Assembly: GCA_021780075.1 (NCBI GenBank)
Contig: JAJXZL010000022.1
Span: 1-64,000, forward strand
Reading direction: 5' to 3'
DNA: 64,000 nt
Source of the DNA: Acidobacteriota bacterium
GTDB lineage: Bacteria; Acidobacteriota; Terriglobia; Terriglobales; Acidobacteriaceae
Below the pieces are notes generated by a model that did no database searches, was not told the origin of the DNA, and saw only the letters and a program-made list of their open reading frames with translations. Position 1 is the stretch's first letter; every line of letters starts with the position of its first letter. A program made the position numbers and the translations under genes. This document shows positions 1 to 7,365 of the stretch, piece by piece.

Positions 1-19
1 ACTCCGTTGGTCGATGTCT

Positions 20-382
20 TTATTTCGTATCAAGCAGTCTTTGGCGGATTTCTTTCAACCTGGCTTTCGCCACCTCCAGATCACGCCTGTCTGTTCTCCT
101 GCTGTCCTTCTCAAAGCAGTGCAGGACGTGAATGGTGTCGCCGATCCGCGTCAGGTACATGAGTCGATACCACGTCCGTTCGTCACCGTCTTTCAGTTCC
201 CACACGCCCTTCCCGACCGAGGTCATGGGGCGGTGCGAGCAGCGAGGGCCATTCCCATTCTGAATCTGCCGCAACGAGAATCCCAGTGTCGCCTTCACAT
301 CATGAGGGAAGCTGCTCAGAACCTCCTTTGAGTCGCCCTCCCACTCGATCTTCGCTTGCTGACGTTCGCTGCGATCCTTCAT
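20..382 (-). CDS. HigB-type toxin, RelE/ParE superfamily (phage Gp49-like)
   Basis: This 120-residue protein resembles the Gp49-like/HigB toxins of type II toxin-antitoxin modules, which cleave mRNA on the ribosome. The C-terminal half has the typical order: a strand pair around WYRLMYL, then IHVLHCFEKDSRRT, then a basic helix (LEVAKARLKEIRQRL). In HigBA modules the toxin gene comes first. Here the stop codon is at the left window edge and is followed on the minus strand by GGAGT (positions 5-1), a good ribosome-binding site for a next gene, presumably the antitoxin, just outside the window. It is the first visible cargo gene downstream of the integrase. The family call is firm at superfamily level; toxicity is inferred. 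Confidence 0.75.
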   Translation of the reverse strand: MKDRSERQQAKIEWEGDSKEVLSSFPHDVKATLGFSLRQIQNGNGPRCSHRPMTSVGKGVWELKDGDERTWYRLMYLTRIGDTIHVLHCFEKDSRRTDRRDLEVAKARLKEIRQRLLDTK

Positions 383-395
383 GACTGAATCGAAT

Positions 396-411
396 ATATA
401 ACATATTATAT
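396..411 (-). promoter_or_regulatory. Palindromic operator/promoter of the HigB-type toxin gene
   Basis: A perfect inverted repeat ATATAA-CATA-TTATAT lies 13 bp upstream of the toxin start and contains a TATAAT -10 hexamer on the minus strand (410-405). The -35 region is weak. Antitoxins of this module type usually repress their own promoter through such palindromes, so this is the expected operator. The site is seen directly; its regulator is inferred. Confidence 0.45.
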
Positions 412-511
412 GGACGCTGCAACTGCTAAGAGATAGGAGACTCGGCCCAGCGGCGGAGTACAGCGCCAGGGCCCATGATTTTGCCCTTCTTGATCGTATG
501 GTGCAGAGGGG

Positions 512-1687
512 TCACCGCTTCGCATTAAGGACAGCCATCGCATCCACGACTTGCGACGGCGCGAAATGCGCATAGCGCATGGTCGAAGCGATTGAAGCAT
601 GACCCGCAGCTTCTTGGACCACCTTCAGATGTACACCGGCCTGCACAAGCCGTGAGCAAAAGGTATGCCGGTTATCATGCCACCGGTAATTCGTAATCTT
701 TGCTTCGTCCAGTGCGGCCTGCCACCACTTTTTGTTGTCAGCTTTGGCAAACACCACATCCTGCGGCGACTTGTTCGGCTGGTTCCTGGACCGGTCCCTG
801 CGTTCGAGGTCAAGTTCGCGCAACTGCTTTAGCGCCTTTGCCGCGTCATCGATGATGAATGCATTGCGCGGCTTTCCATTCTTGGTCTTTCGGAGGCGCA
901 TAATGCGCCGCTCAAAATCGACGTCACCCCACCGCAGGTTGTATTGCTCTGACCTGCGCATCCCGGACTTCAGGGACACCTCGAACTCCAAGAGCCTGTG
1001 AATCGCCTGCTTGCGCAGTTCAGGCTGCTTGATGGGATCGTGGGAATCAATTTTCTGCTGTAGGACTTTTCGTAGCCGTTTCTCCTCATCGGCGCCGAGG
1101 AAACGCTCGACGATCCCTTCGCCCACATCGCGGAGAGGGACATCTGCCGCTGGATTCACATTGACGAGGTCCTTCCGCTTTCCATGCTTGAAGACCATGG
1201 AAAAAGTGCCGCGCATTTTGTTGATGGTCGCATTGGCCAGATCCCGCTCTTCCTGAATCTCGTCGAGCCAGTCCTCAATCTCCGATGACTTCAGCTTTGT
1301 CGCGTCGCGGTCGCCGAACATCGCCTTGATTTCGGCGATTCTCTTTGGCGGGTTCGTCTGGTCCCGGTACTCCTCAGGGTGGGCCTTCACATACCGTTCG
1401 AACTCATCGCATAGCTTTGCAATGGTCATTGCATTGGCGTCACCGAGGACAGCGACCTCGGCGGTAGTCAGAACAGGCCGCTTGGCAGTCGCCGGCAACA
1501 CGCCCTCTCCTGTACGCCTGATCGTCCGCGCCTTCTCCACCCAGGCAATTGCGTCGGCCCGTCCCTTCGGCCCTCGCCCGAAGCTCTTTCGGACCAACTT
1601 CCCATTGACCCGGATTCGGGCGGACCAGATGTCGCCGCCAGGGATTCTTTCATATACTCCGCTTACGGGTGCAGGTTTCCGGGCCAT
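512..1687 (-). CDS. Tyrosine-type site-specific recombinase (integrase)
   Basis: This 391-residue phage/island integrase would cut and rejoin DNA at the tRNA attachment site. The N-terminal arm-binding region covers about residues 1-80, a SAM-like core-binding domain about 85-185, and the catalytic domain about 195-385. All active-site residues are present: Arg244 in SGMRRSE, Lys269 in KTKNGK, His337 and Arg340 in WHDNRHTF, His363 in AGHAS, and nucleophile Tyr372 in MRYAHF. The ATG start has ACAGGAG eight bases upstream, and this ribosome-binding site is sandwiched between two copies of a 9-bp repeat. The gene reads away from the attachment site at 1927-1976. It looks intact and probably functional. 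Confidence 0.95.
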   Translation of the reverse strand: MARKPAPVSGVYERIPGGDIWSARIRVNGKLVRKSFGRGPKGRADAIAWVEKARTIRRTGEGVLPATAKRPVLTTAEVAVLGDANAMTIAKLCDEFERYVKAHPEEYRDQTNPPKRIAEIKAMFGDRDATKLKSSEIEDWLDEIQEERDLANATINKMRGTFSMVFKHGKRKDLVNVNPAADVPLRDVGEGIVERFLGADEEKRLRKVLQQKIDSHDPIKQPELRKQAIHRLLEFEVSLKSGMRRSEQYNLRWGDVDFERRIMRLRKTKNGKPRNAFIIDDAAKALKQLRELDLERRDRSRNQPNKSPQDVVFAKADNKKWWQAALDEAKITNYRWHDNRHTFCSRLVQAGVHLKVVQEAAGHASIASTMRYAHFAPSQVVDAMAVLNAKR

Positions 1688-1800
1688 GTATCACACTCCT
1701 GTATCACAGGCTGGTGGTGGTGTTCTCCCACGGGCGAAGGTCCTCTTGGCGCTTTTTGCCTTGTCTTCTACCCGACCAACTGTGATACATATGTGATACA
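1687..1800. repeat. Four copies of TGTGATACA around the integrase promoter
   Basis: TGTGATACA occurs on the plus strand at 1781-1789 and 1792-1800 and on the minus strand at 1708-1700 and 1695-1687. Each half is a direct pair (11- and 13-bp periods), and the two pairs face each other. The minus-strand pair brackets the integrase ribosome-binding site and touches its start codon. This arrangement suits an operator for a repressor or excisionase that controls integrase expression, or extra arm-type sites. Copies and positions are read directly; function is inferred. Confidence 0.6.
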
Positions 1801-1816
1801 CGAGAGCCGTATTCCG

Positions 1817-1915
1817 TGCAACTCGCTGCAACGGCTCTGCGCTAAATGAAGAACGACAAACCGCATGAATACTGACGATTTGCAGCTTTCTGCAACCGCG
1901 TGCAGCTCAATGCAA
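1817..1915 (+). repeat. Three 15-bp repeats TGCARCTYNNTGCAA, likely integrase arm sites
   Basis: Copies lie at 1817-1831, 1881-1895 and 1901-1915. The first to the second copy is 64 bp start to start and the second to the third is exactly 20 bp, so all three fall on roughly the same face of the helix. They sit between the integrase gene and the tRNA fragment, where lambda-type integrases bind arm sites to build the recombination complex. That role is inferred from position and spacing. Confidence 0.55.
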
Positions 1916-1926
1916 AGCCATTAATA

Positions 1927-1976
1927 ACGCCCTTTTAAGGCGTGGGTCCTGGGTTCGAATCCCAGCGAGCTCACCA
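1927..1976 (+). other. Attachment-site remnant: 3' part of tRNA-Lys(UUU)
   Basis: The sequence folds as the 3' half of a tRNA. It has an anticodon stem ACGCC/GGCGT with loop CTTTTAA (anticodon UUU, lysine), a five-base variable loop, a T arm CTGGG-TTCGAAT-CCCAG, the 3' acceptor strand CGAGCTC, discriminator A and CCA. The 5' acceptor strand and D arm are absent upstream, where the integrase repeats begin instead. It is therefore not a working tRNA gene but the duplicated 3' end left by integration, up to 50 bp of core identity. The intact copy should lie to the left of the window. Confidence 0.8.
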
Positions 1977-2057
1977 CCCATTTACCCGCCAACCTCTCCA
2001 AGCCCACGCCCCACAATCCGCAAGAGTTGCATGCGCCTGGGCACGACGAGGCAAGCA

Positions 2058-2858
2058 ATGGATCTGACTGATCCCGCCACCTTGTGGGAAGCCAACGCCG
2101 AGACTTGGACAAACCATGTCCGCGCAGGATTTGACGTCTACCGCGACACCCTGAACACACCCGCCTTCCTCGCCATGCTTCCTCCTGTCCGTGGCCTGGC
2201 GGGGCTCGACATCGGCTGTGGCGAAGGTACAAACACTCGCCAGCTTGCGCGGCGCGGCGCACGCATGAGCGCCATCGACATCGCGCCCACCTTCATCCGC
2301 TACGCGCAGGCCACTGAAGATGCCGACCCACTCGGCATCACCTATCAAGTGGCGGATGGTATGACGCTTCCCTTCTCCCCTGACTCGTTCGACTTCGCGA
2401 CCGCGTTCATGTCCCTCATGGACATGAGCGATCACACCCGCGCCTTGCAGGAAGCCCATCGCGTCCTGCGCGACGGCGGCTTTCTGCAATTCTCCATCCT
2501 GCACCCATGCTTCGTGCCGCCCTACCGCAAGGTATTGCGCGAGGCCGACGGCGCAGTGCGTGCCATCGAGATTGGAGGCTACTTTGACAGCGATCAAGGT
2601 AAAGTGGAAACTTGGTGGTTCTCCACGCTGCCTGCCGAGGAGCGCCAGCACGTCGCCCCGTTCCGCGTGCCCCGTTTCCATCGCACGCTCAGCGCATGGG
2701 TGCAGAGCATCTGCAATGCGGGATTCTCGATCGAGCAATTGAGCGAGCCTTGCGCCACCGCCGAACAGGCCGCAGCTGAACCCGTCATCGCCGACACCCG
2801 CATCGCACCGCTCTTCCTGCACATCCGCGCCCGCAAACCCGCTGCTGCCGGTCTATAG
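2058..2858 (+). CDS. Class I SAM-dependent methyltransferase
   Basis: This 266-residue protein carries the glycine-rich SAM-binding motif I (LDIGCGEGTNT, about residues 50-60), an acidic motif after the second strand (SAIDIAP), and a motif IV-like stretch (FDFATAFMSLMDMS) typical of the Methyltransf_11 family. The substrate cannot be told from sequence. The start chosen has GAGG upstream; an ATG 27 bases earlier adds a non-conserved leader. It is the first gene on the chromosomal side of the attachment site and converges with galT, leaving only 8 bp between them. Confidence 0.85.
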   Translation: MDLTDPATLWEANAETWTNHVRAGFDVYRDTLNTPAFLAMLPPVRGLAGLDIGCGEGTNTRQLARRGARMSAIDIAPTFIRYAQATEDADPLGITYQVADGMTLPFSPDSFDFATAFMSLMDMSDHTRALQEAHRVLRDGGFLQFSILHPCFVPPYRKVLREADGAVRAIEIGGYFDSDQGKVETWWFSTLPAEERQHVAPFRVPRFHRTLSAWVQSICNAGFSIEQLSEPCATAEQAAAEPVIADTRIAPLFLHIRARKPAAAGL

Positions 2859-2866
2859 GCGCGCGC

Positions 2867-3913
2867 TTAGCCGCGCGGCCAGAAGTGTTCCTCTGAGCAG
2901 CCGCGCAGCCGCTGCGCCGCATCCTCAGGCGTAATGTCCCTCTGCGGCATCCCCAGCATTTCAAATCCCACCATGAACTTGCGCACCGTCGCCGATCTGA
3001 GCAGCGGCGGATAAAAATGCGCGTGGAAGTGCCACTCCGGGTGCGCGTCTCCGTCCGTCGGCGTCTGGTGAAAGCCCATCGTATAGGGAAAGCTCGTCTC
3101 AAACAGATTGTCGAAGCGCGTTGTCAGCCGTTTCAGCGAATCTGCCAGCCCGTCGCGCTCATCCCCATTCAGCTCCGGCATCGCGCCCAGGTGGCGCTTG
3201 CTCACCAGCAACACTTCAAACGGCCATACCGCCCACCACGGCACCAACGCTGCAAAATGATCATTCTCAAAAATCACACGCTCCTGCGCAGCGCGCTCTG
3301 TGGCAACGTAGTCGCACAGCAGGCAACGCCCCGTGCTTGCCAGGTGCTCGCGCTGCGCAGCCGTCTCGGCCGCCGGCTCGTCTGGAACAAAGCCGGTGGA
3401 CCATATCTGTCCGTGCGGGTGTGGATTGCTGGCGCCCATCATCGCCCCGCGATTCTCAAAAATCTGCACGTACCTGATCCAGTCCAGCCCGCCCAGCTCT
3501 GCATACTCATGCGTCCAGGCATCCACCACCCGGCGAATCTCCGCCTGTGTCATCCGCGCCAGCGTCAGGCTGTGGTCGGGATGAAAACACAGCACCTTGC
3601 ACAAGCCGCGCGCAGGCTCGGCCACCAGCATCGGCGAGCCCGGAGACTCGTGCGACACCGGTGCATCCGGCAACAACGCGGCGTAATCGTTTACAAATGT
3701 GAAAATCGACTCATACGCCGGATTCACCGCGCCACCTGCCCGCTTGTTTCCAGGGCACAGATAGCATTCAGCATCGTAGGCAACGCCGCTGGGCAGCGCC
3801 TTCTGCGCCACTTCGCCCTGCCACGGCCGCTGCGTACGGTGCGGAGAAACCATCACCCACGACTGTCGCAGCGGATTCCAGCGCCGATGCGGGTACTGCC
3901 ACTTCTTCTCCAT
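2867..3913 (-). CDS. galT: Galactose-1-phosphate uridylyltransferase
   Basis: GalT swaps UMP between UDP-glucose and galactose-1-phosphate in the Leloir pathway. The 348-residue protein has the catalytic HPH triad in NPHPHGQIW, the N-terminal zinc ligands in CYLCPGN, and the C-terminal histidine-rich stretch HPEWHFHAHFYPP. The start was set at ATG 3913 (MEKKWQYPH), preceded by GGGAG. The longer open frame upstream shows no family similarity. No galK or galE lies next to it, so it appears to stand alone. Confidence 0.93.
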   Translation of the reverse strand: MEKKWQYPHRRWNPLRQSWVMVSPHRTQRPWQGEVAQKALPSGVAYDAECYLCPGNKRAGGAVNPAYESIFTFVNDYAALLPDAPVSHESPGSPMLVAEPARGLCKVLCFHPDHSLTLARMTQAEIRRVVDAWTHEYAELGGLDWIRYVQIFENRGAMMGASNPHPHGQIWSTGFVPDEPAAETAAQREHLASTGRCLLCDYVATERAAQERVIFENDHFAALVPWWAVWPFEVLLVSKRHLGAMPELNGDERDGLADSLKRLTTRFDNLFETSFPYTMGFHQTPTDGDAHPEWHFHAHFYPPLLRSATVRKFMVGFEMLGMPQRDITPEDAAQRLRGCSEEHFWPRG

Positions 3914-4036
3914 GCTTGCTCCCAAATGAAATTCTAACGTCACGCATTGCGCTCGACTGTAGACCTCAGATGACGATAGTTCTAACATAGACGCTGCACC
4001 ACTCCAGCCTTCCGGCTCCCAGAGGACTGCTACCGA

Positions 4037-4666
4037 ATGCTCTCGGCAAACGCGATCGTCAGCCTGCACAGCCATTTGACCCGCGCCTGGCACCTTGATT
4101 CTGAGTCCACAGAAGCCTATGCGCTCGCCACCGAATCCCCGTCTGAGTTCCTCCACAGAGTTGCCCTCCAGCACCGCGCCAACTTCGATCTCTGGCACAT
4201 CGAAGATGAAGCACGCGCTCCCGGCGCGACGGATGCCCGCCTCGCAGACGTGAAGCGCCGTATCGACCGCACCAACCAGTTGCGTAATGACCTGGCCGAG
4301 CAACTCGACCGCACCCTCCTCGATTGGCTTGCGCCCCTGAGCCTACCCTCGCCCAACGCACCGCTTCACTCCGAATCGCCCGGCCTCATGATTGACCGCC
4401 TGTCCATTTTGGCCCTCAAAATCTTCCACACCCGTGAAGAGTCCGAACGCGCAGGCGCACCCAGCGGTCATGCAGAGCGCAACCGCAGCCGCCTCGCCGT
4501 CCTCGAGGAGCAACGAGCAGATCTGGCCGCCTGCCTCGATGCCCTCTGGCGCGAAGTCCTTGCGGGAACGCGCCAATTCAAGCTTTACCGCCAGTTGAAG
4601 ATGTACAACGACCCCTCGCTCAACCCCGCTATCTATCGCAATCTGCTCGACGAGCCCGCCTCTTGA
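4037..4666 (+). CDS. DUF4254 family protein
   Basis: This 209-residue, mostly alpha-helical soluble protein matches the DUF4254 family. The conserved core LWHIEDEARAPGATD followed by VKRRIDRTNQLRNDL is clearly present, as is the later MIDRLSILALKIFH segment. The family has no established biochemical function. It is transcribed divergently from galT, with about 120 bp between the two starts, so a shared control region is possible. Confidence 0.75.
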   Translation: MLSANAIVSLHSHLTRAWHLDSESTEAYALATESPSEFLHRVALQHRANFDLWHIEDEARAPGATDARLADVKRRIDRTNQLRNDLAEQLDRTLLDWLAPLSLPSPNAPLHSESPGLMIDRLSILALKIFHTREESERAGAPSGHAERNRSRLAVLEEQRADLAACLDALWREVLAGTRQFKLYRQLKMYNDPSLNPAIYRNLLDEPAS

Positions 4667-4688
4667 CCCCACCGTCAGAGGCTGCCCA

Positions 4689-4717
4689 TTGACGTGCGCC
4701 GGGGTTCTGCGTATAAA
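4689..4717 (+). promoter_or_regulatory. Strong sigma-70-type promoter for the TPR protein gene
   Basis: TTGACG (4689-4694) is followed by a 17-base spacer and TATAAA (4712-4717). This is one of the best consensus promoters in the window, predicting a start near 4724 and a leader of about 88 nucleotides before the ATG at 4812. It also shows why an open frame beginning at 4689 should not be taken as the start of the protein. Confidence 0.65.
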
Positions 4718-4811
4718 AGTGGCTCATGCAGCGCAATACTCAGGCGCATGGCTCTGGCCGAAGTTTCCCCGGCTCAACCCTGCTCCACGAGGACGCGCCC
4801 ACGGCGAATCC

Positions 4812-5375
4812 ATGACGCAAGAGGTCCGATCCGCGGCCGCAGGCCGCAAGAAAACTCCCTCATTGGCTGCCAAGCCCGGCAGCCACTCCTCCACGGCTAC
4901 GGGGCCCATATTCCAGCATTACCAGGCCGCCGTACAACTGGTGCAGCAGGGCAAGTATGAGAAGGCGATGGCCGCCTTTGAAAAGCTGCTTCCTTCCGCC
5001 CCGTTTGAGATCGTGGAACGCTGCAGAATGTATATACAGACCTGCCAGCGCCAAATGAACCACGACGGCCTCGCATTCCTCACACCCGAGGAGCGCTATG
5101 ACTATGCCGTCTCACAATTGAATGCTGGCGACTTCGAGGAGGCAGCCGAACAGCTCAGAAGCATTTTGGCCGACTATCCAGAGGCTGACTACGCCCATTA
5201 CGGGCTGGCGGTGCTGGACTCCATCACTGGACGCGCACAAAATTGCCTCGACAACCTTGCCCGCGCGATTGAGCTGAATCCGAGAAACCGGCTACAGGCT
5301 CGCTCCGACAACGACTTCCAGAGCATGTTTGATGACCCTCGGTTTACTGAGTTGCTGTATCCTGAAGTTCCATAA
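4812..5375 (+). CDS. Tetratricopeptide-repeat protein
   Basis: This 187-residue protein begins with a low-complexity basic tail of about 40 residues. TPR-like helix pairs follow: one around YQAAVQLVQQGKYEKAMAAF, another around YAVSQLNAGDFEEAAEQL, then YAHYGLAVLDSITGRAQNCL. No signal peptide is visible, so it is likely cytoplasmic and a scaffold for protein contacts. It lies 38 bp upstream of yvcK in the same direction and probably shares a transcript with it from the promoter at 4689. Confidence 0.75.
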   Translation: MTQEVRSAAAGRKKTPSLAAKPGSHSSTATGPIFQHYQAAVQLVQQGKYEKAMAAFEKLLPSAPFEIVERCRMYIQTCQRQMNHDGLAFLTPEERYDYAVSQLNAGDFEEAAEQLRSILADYPEADYAHYGLAVLDSITGRAQNCLDNLARAIELNPRNRLQARSDNDFQSMFDDPRFTELLYPEVP

Positions 5376-5413
5376 GGTGTAATGTGAACTTTGTACCGTG
5401 AAAAGCTACTCCA

Positions 5414-6472
5414 TTGAACCCGGTCGCTAATCTTGCATCTCCCGACGCTGCTGTAACCTTAGCCGCCACCTCGCAGCTGCGAGTGGTGGCTATTGGTGGC
5501 GGGACGGGCCTTTCCACGCTCCTGCGCGGTCTGCGACGCCACGTAAGCGTCCCCGGCCTCCCCAGCACCGAGCAGGCCCAGATTGCCGACCTCGCCGCCG
5601 TAGTCACCGTCACGGACGACGGCGGCTCTTCCGGCCGTCTCCGCAAAGACTTCAACATGCTCCCGCCAGGCGACTTGCGCAACTGCATGGTCGCGCTCAG
5701 TGAGGAGGAAGATGTCCTCGCCAGGCTCTTCGCCCACCGCTTCCGCTCCGGCGATGCGCTCGAGGGCCACAACTTCGGCAACCTGTTCGTCGCCGCGCTC
5801 ACTGAGATTACCGGCGACTTCGCCCATGCCATTCAGCTCGCCTCCAAGATCCTCGCCACCCGTGGCCGCATCTACCCCGTCACCACCGCCAATGCCACTC
5901 TCGTCGCCCGCATGGACGACGGCTCGTTCGTTCGCGGCGAAACCAGCATCACAGCCAGCCGCCAGCGCATTGCCGAGCTCACGCTGGACCCGCCCGACGC
6001 CGCGGCCCTGCCTGAAACCCTGAATGCCATCGAGCGTGCAGACCTCATCTCCGTCGGCCCCGGCTCCCTCTACACCTCGCTCATCACTAACCTGCTCGTC
6101 CAGGGAATCCCCTCCGCGCTCGCCAACGCCCACGGCATACGTGTCTTCATCTGCAACCTCATGACCCAGGCCAATGAGAGCCTCGGCCTGTCCGCTTCCG
6201 AACATATCGAGCGCATCTACGAACACGCCCGCGCATCAGTATTCGACTACGCCATCGTGAATACAGCACCTTTCTCGCCCGACACGCTGACCCGCTATGC
6301 AACCGAAAATGCCTCGCCCATTGTGGCGGACGTCGAGCGTATTGAGGCTCTGGGGGTGCGCTGTATAACTGGCAGCTTCGCGCTCGAAGACAACGTCGTG
6401 CGCCACGAGGCCGGCCGCGTCGCCAACGCCTTATTGGAGTTAGGACACCGGGCTGCGCGCAGGAAAAATTGA
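5414..6472 (+). CDS. yvcK: YvcK/CofD-like gluconeogenesis factor
   Basis: This is a 352-residue member of the YvcK branch of the CofD family, which in Bacillus binds UDP-GlcNAc and is needed for growth on gluconeogenic carbon and for correct wall synthesis. Diagnostic motifs are present: AIGGGTGLSTLLRG near residue 25, VTDDGGSSGRLR, PPGDLRNC and GHNFGNL. The start is a TTG with a weak ribosome-binding site, and no nearby ATG fits better. It follows the TPR gene closely. The usual neighbours rapZ and whiA are not adjacent, although rapZ is in this window. Confidence 0.9.
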   Translation: MNPVANLASPDAAVTLAATSQLRVVAIGGGTGLSTLLRGLRRHVSVPGLPSTEQAQIADLAAVVTVTDDGGSSGRLRKDFNMLPPGDLRNCMVALSEEEDVLARLFAHRFRSGDALEGHNFGNLFVAALTEITGDFAHAIQLASKILATRGRIYPVTTANATLVARMDDGSFVRGETSITASRQRIAELTLDPPDAAALPETLNAIERADLISVGPGSLYTSLITNLLVQGIPSALANAHGIRVFICNLMTQANESLGLSASEHIERIYEHARASVFDYAIVNTAPFSPDTLTRYATENASPIVADVERIEALGVRCITGSFALEDNVVRHEAGRVANALLELGHRAARRKN

Positions 6473-6567
6473 CGGCTTGCAAAGGCAAACTTCCGCCTTT
6501 TCGCCAAAGTCCGAAGAGAGTAAAGTGGGTGGGGCGCACAGTCATCGCTGGTCCACAAGGAGGAGAG

Positions 6568-7053
6568 ATGCGTATTCATCGCGGCGTGTATGCGGCGGTT
6601 GTTTGTGTATTGCTTCTGGCGGTGTTTGCATGGGCACAAGGCCGCAAGGCTGGCCTGTGGGAAGTCACTTCCACAATGACGTGGCAGCAATCCCCCTTCC
6701 CATCTGGCATGGGGCCCATGGGTGGCCCGCACACCACGCAGATCTGCGTCACGCAGGAGCAGATCGACAAGTATGGCACTACGCCCCCGCAGATGCACGG
6801 CGATTGCCAGGTAACGAACATCGTCAAGAAAGCGACCGGCATGACCGCTGAAATGATCTGCACCGGCCACGTCACCGGCAAGGGAGACATCCAGGCCTCG
6901 TGGACCGACGATGCTCACTCGACGAGCAAGGTGCACTTCATCGGAACCATGCAGATGGGGCAGAATTCCCAACCCTTCGAGTGGACGGTGGAAAGCACAT
7001 CTGTCTTCAAAAACGCTGACTGCGGCAGTGTGAAGCCCATCGTCACCAAGTAG
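6568..7053 (+). CDS. Secreted DUF3617 family protein
   Basis: This is a 161-residue exported protein. The ATG at 6568 has a near-perfect ribosome-binding site (AAGGAGGAG) and opens a typical signal peptide (MRIHRGVYAAVV, then LLLAVFAWAQG with cleavage after AWA). The mature part starts with GLWEVTSTMTW and has the two cysteine-containing stretches (ICVTQEQ, GDCQV) seen in DUF3617. It has no known function and is thought to be periplasmic. The longer frame starting at 6469 overlaps the yvcK stop and lacks support. Confidence 0.8.
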   Translation: MRIHRGVYAAVVCVLLLAVFAWAQGRKAGLWEVTSTMTWQQSPFPSGMGPMGGPHTTQICVTQEQIDKYGTTPPQMHGDCQVTNIVKKATGMTAEMICTGHVTGKGDIQASWTDDAHSTSKVHFIGTMQMGQNSQPFEWTVESTSVFKNADCGSVKPIVTK

Positions 7054-7365
7054 TTCTCCCCTCACGAGCGACCAGCGCCCCCTGCGACTTCTTTCCATCG
7101 CAAGGGAAAAGACCGCGAATTTAGCTCCGGAGGAAAAGCCGCGCAGAACACCACGGTGGCAGACTGATGCGGAAGTCTATCAGGGAGTTCCGCACGCTGC
7201 CTTCCTTGTGCAAAAAGAACGAAGAACCAACCTGGCCCACGATAGATTTGGCAAAACTAAAGTACCGCTCCGCTGGAGGAATGCGCGTTGCGCGAACTCA
7301 TCATGACGTGGTAAAAGACCCCTAGCTGACTTCCCGAGCTACGATTGACTTGAATGAGGTAAGGT
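7054..7365. other. Gene-free stretch with one hairpin
   Basis: No credible gene is visible here. A perfect 7-bp inverted repeat TGCGGAA/TTCCGCA lies at 7168-7194 with a 13-base loop. It is followed by a mildly T-rich run and may end the DUF3617 transcript. The right end of the gap must hold the promoter of the lipoprotein gene, but no good -35/-10 pair stands out. Confidence 0.4.

Larger units (their letters stand above)
1..1976. mobile_element. Right-hand end of an integrated element (genomic island) in tRNA-Lys
   Basis: This segment combines a tyrosine integrase reading leftward, a RelE/HigB-type toxin, and a tRNA-Lys 3' fragment at 1927-1976 at its right edge. When an element inserts into the 3' end of a plus-strand tRNA gene, the displaced 3' fragment stays on the far side, so the element body must lie to the left of the fragment and ordinary chromosome to the right. 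The integrase position fits this. The left end and the intact tRNA are outside the window, so size and cargo are unknown. The element reading is inferred from these parts; no second boundary was seen. Confidence 0.75.

Noticed and set aside
1860-1976. A complete tRNA-Lys gene
   Set aside because: Only the anticodon arm onward is present. The sequence before 1927 cannot form the 5' acceptor strand or D arm.
2867-3937. Plus-strand frames opposite galT (for example 3017-3937)
   Set aside because: Low-complexity Arg/His-rich translation; the minus-strand frame carries all GalT motifs.
3914-4303. N-terminal extension of galT
   Set aside because: The open frame continues upstream but has no family similarity, and a good ribosome-binding site precedes ATG 3913.
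4689-4811. Longer N-terminus for the TPR protein
   Set aside because: The TTG at 4689 is the first base triplet of a consensus -35 box and the region is the promoter and leader.
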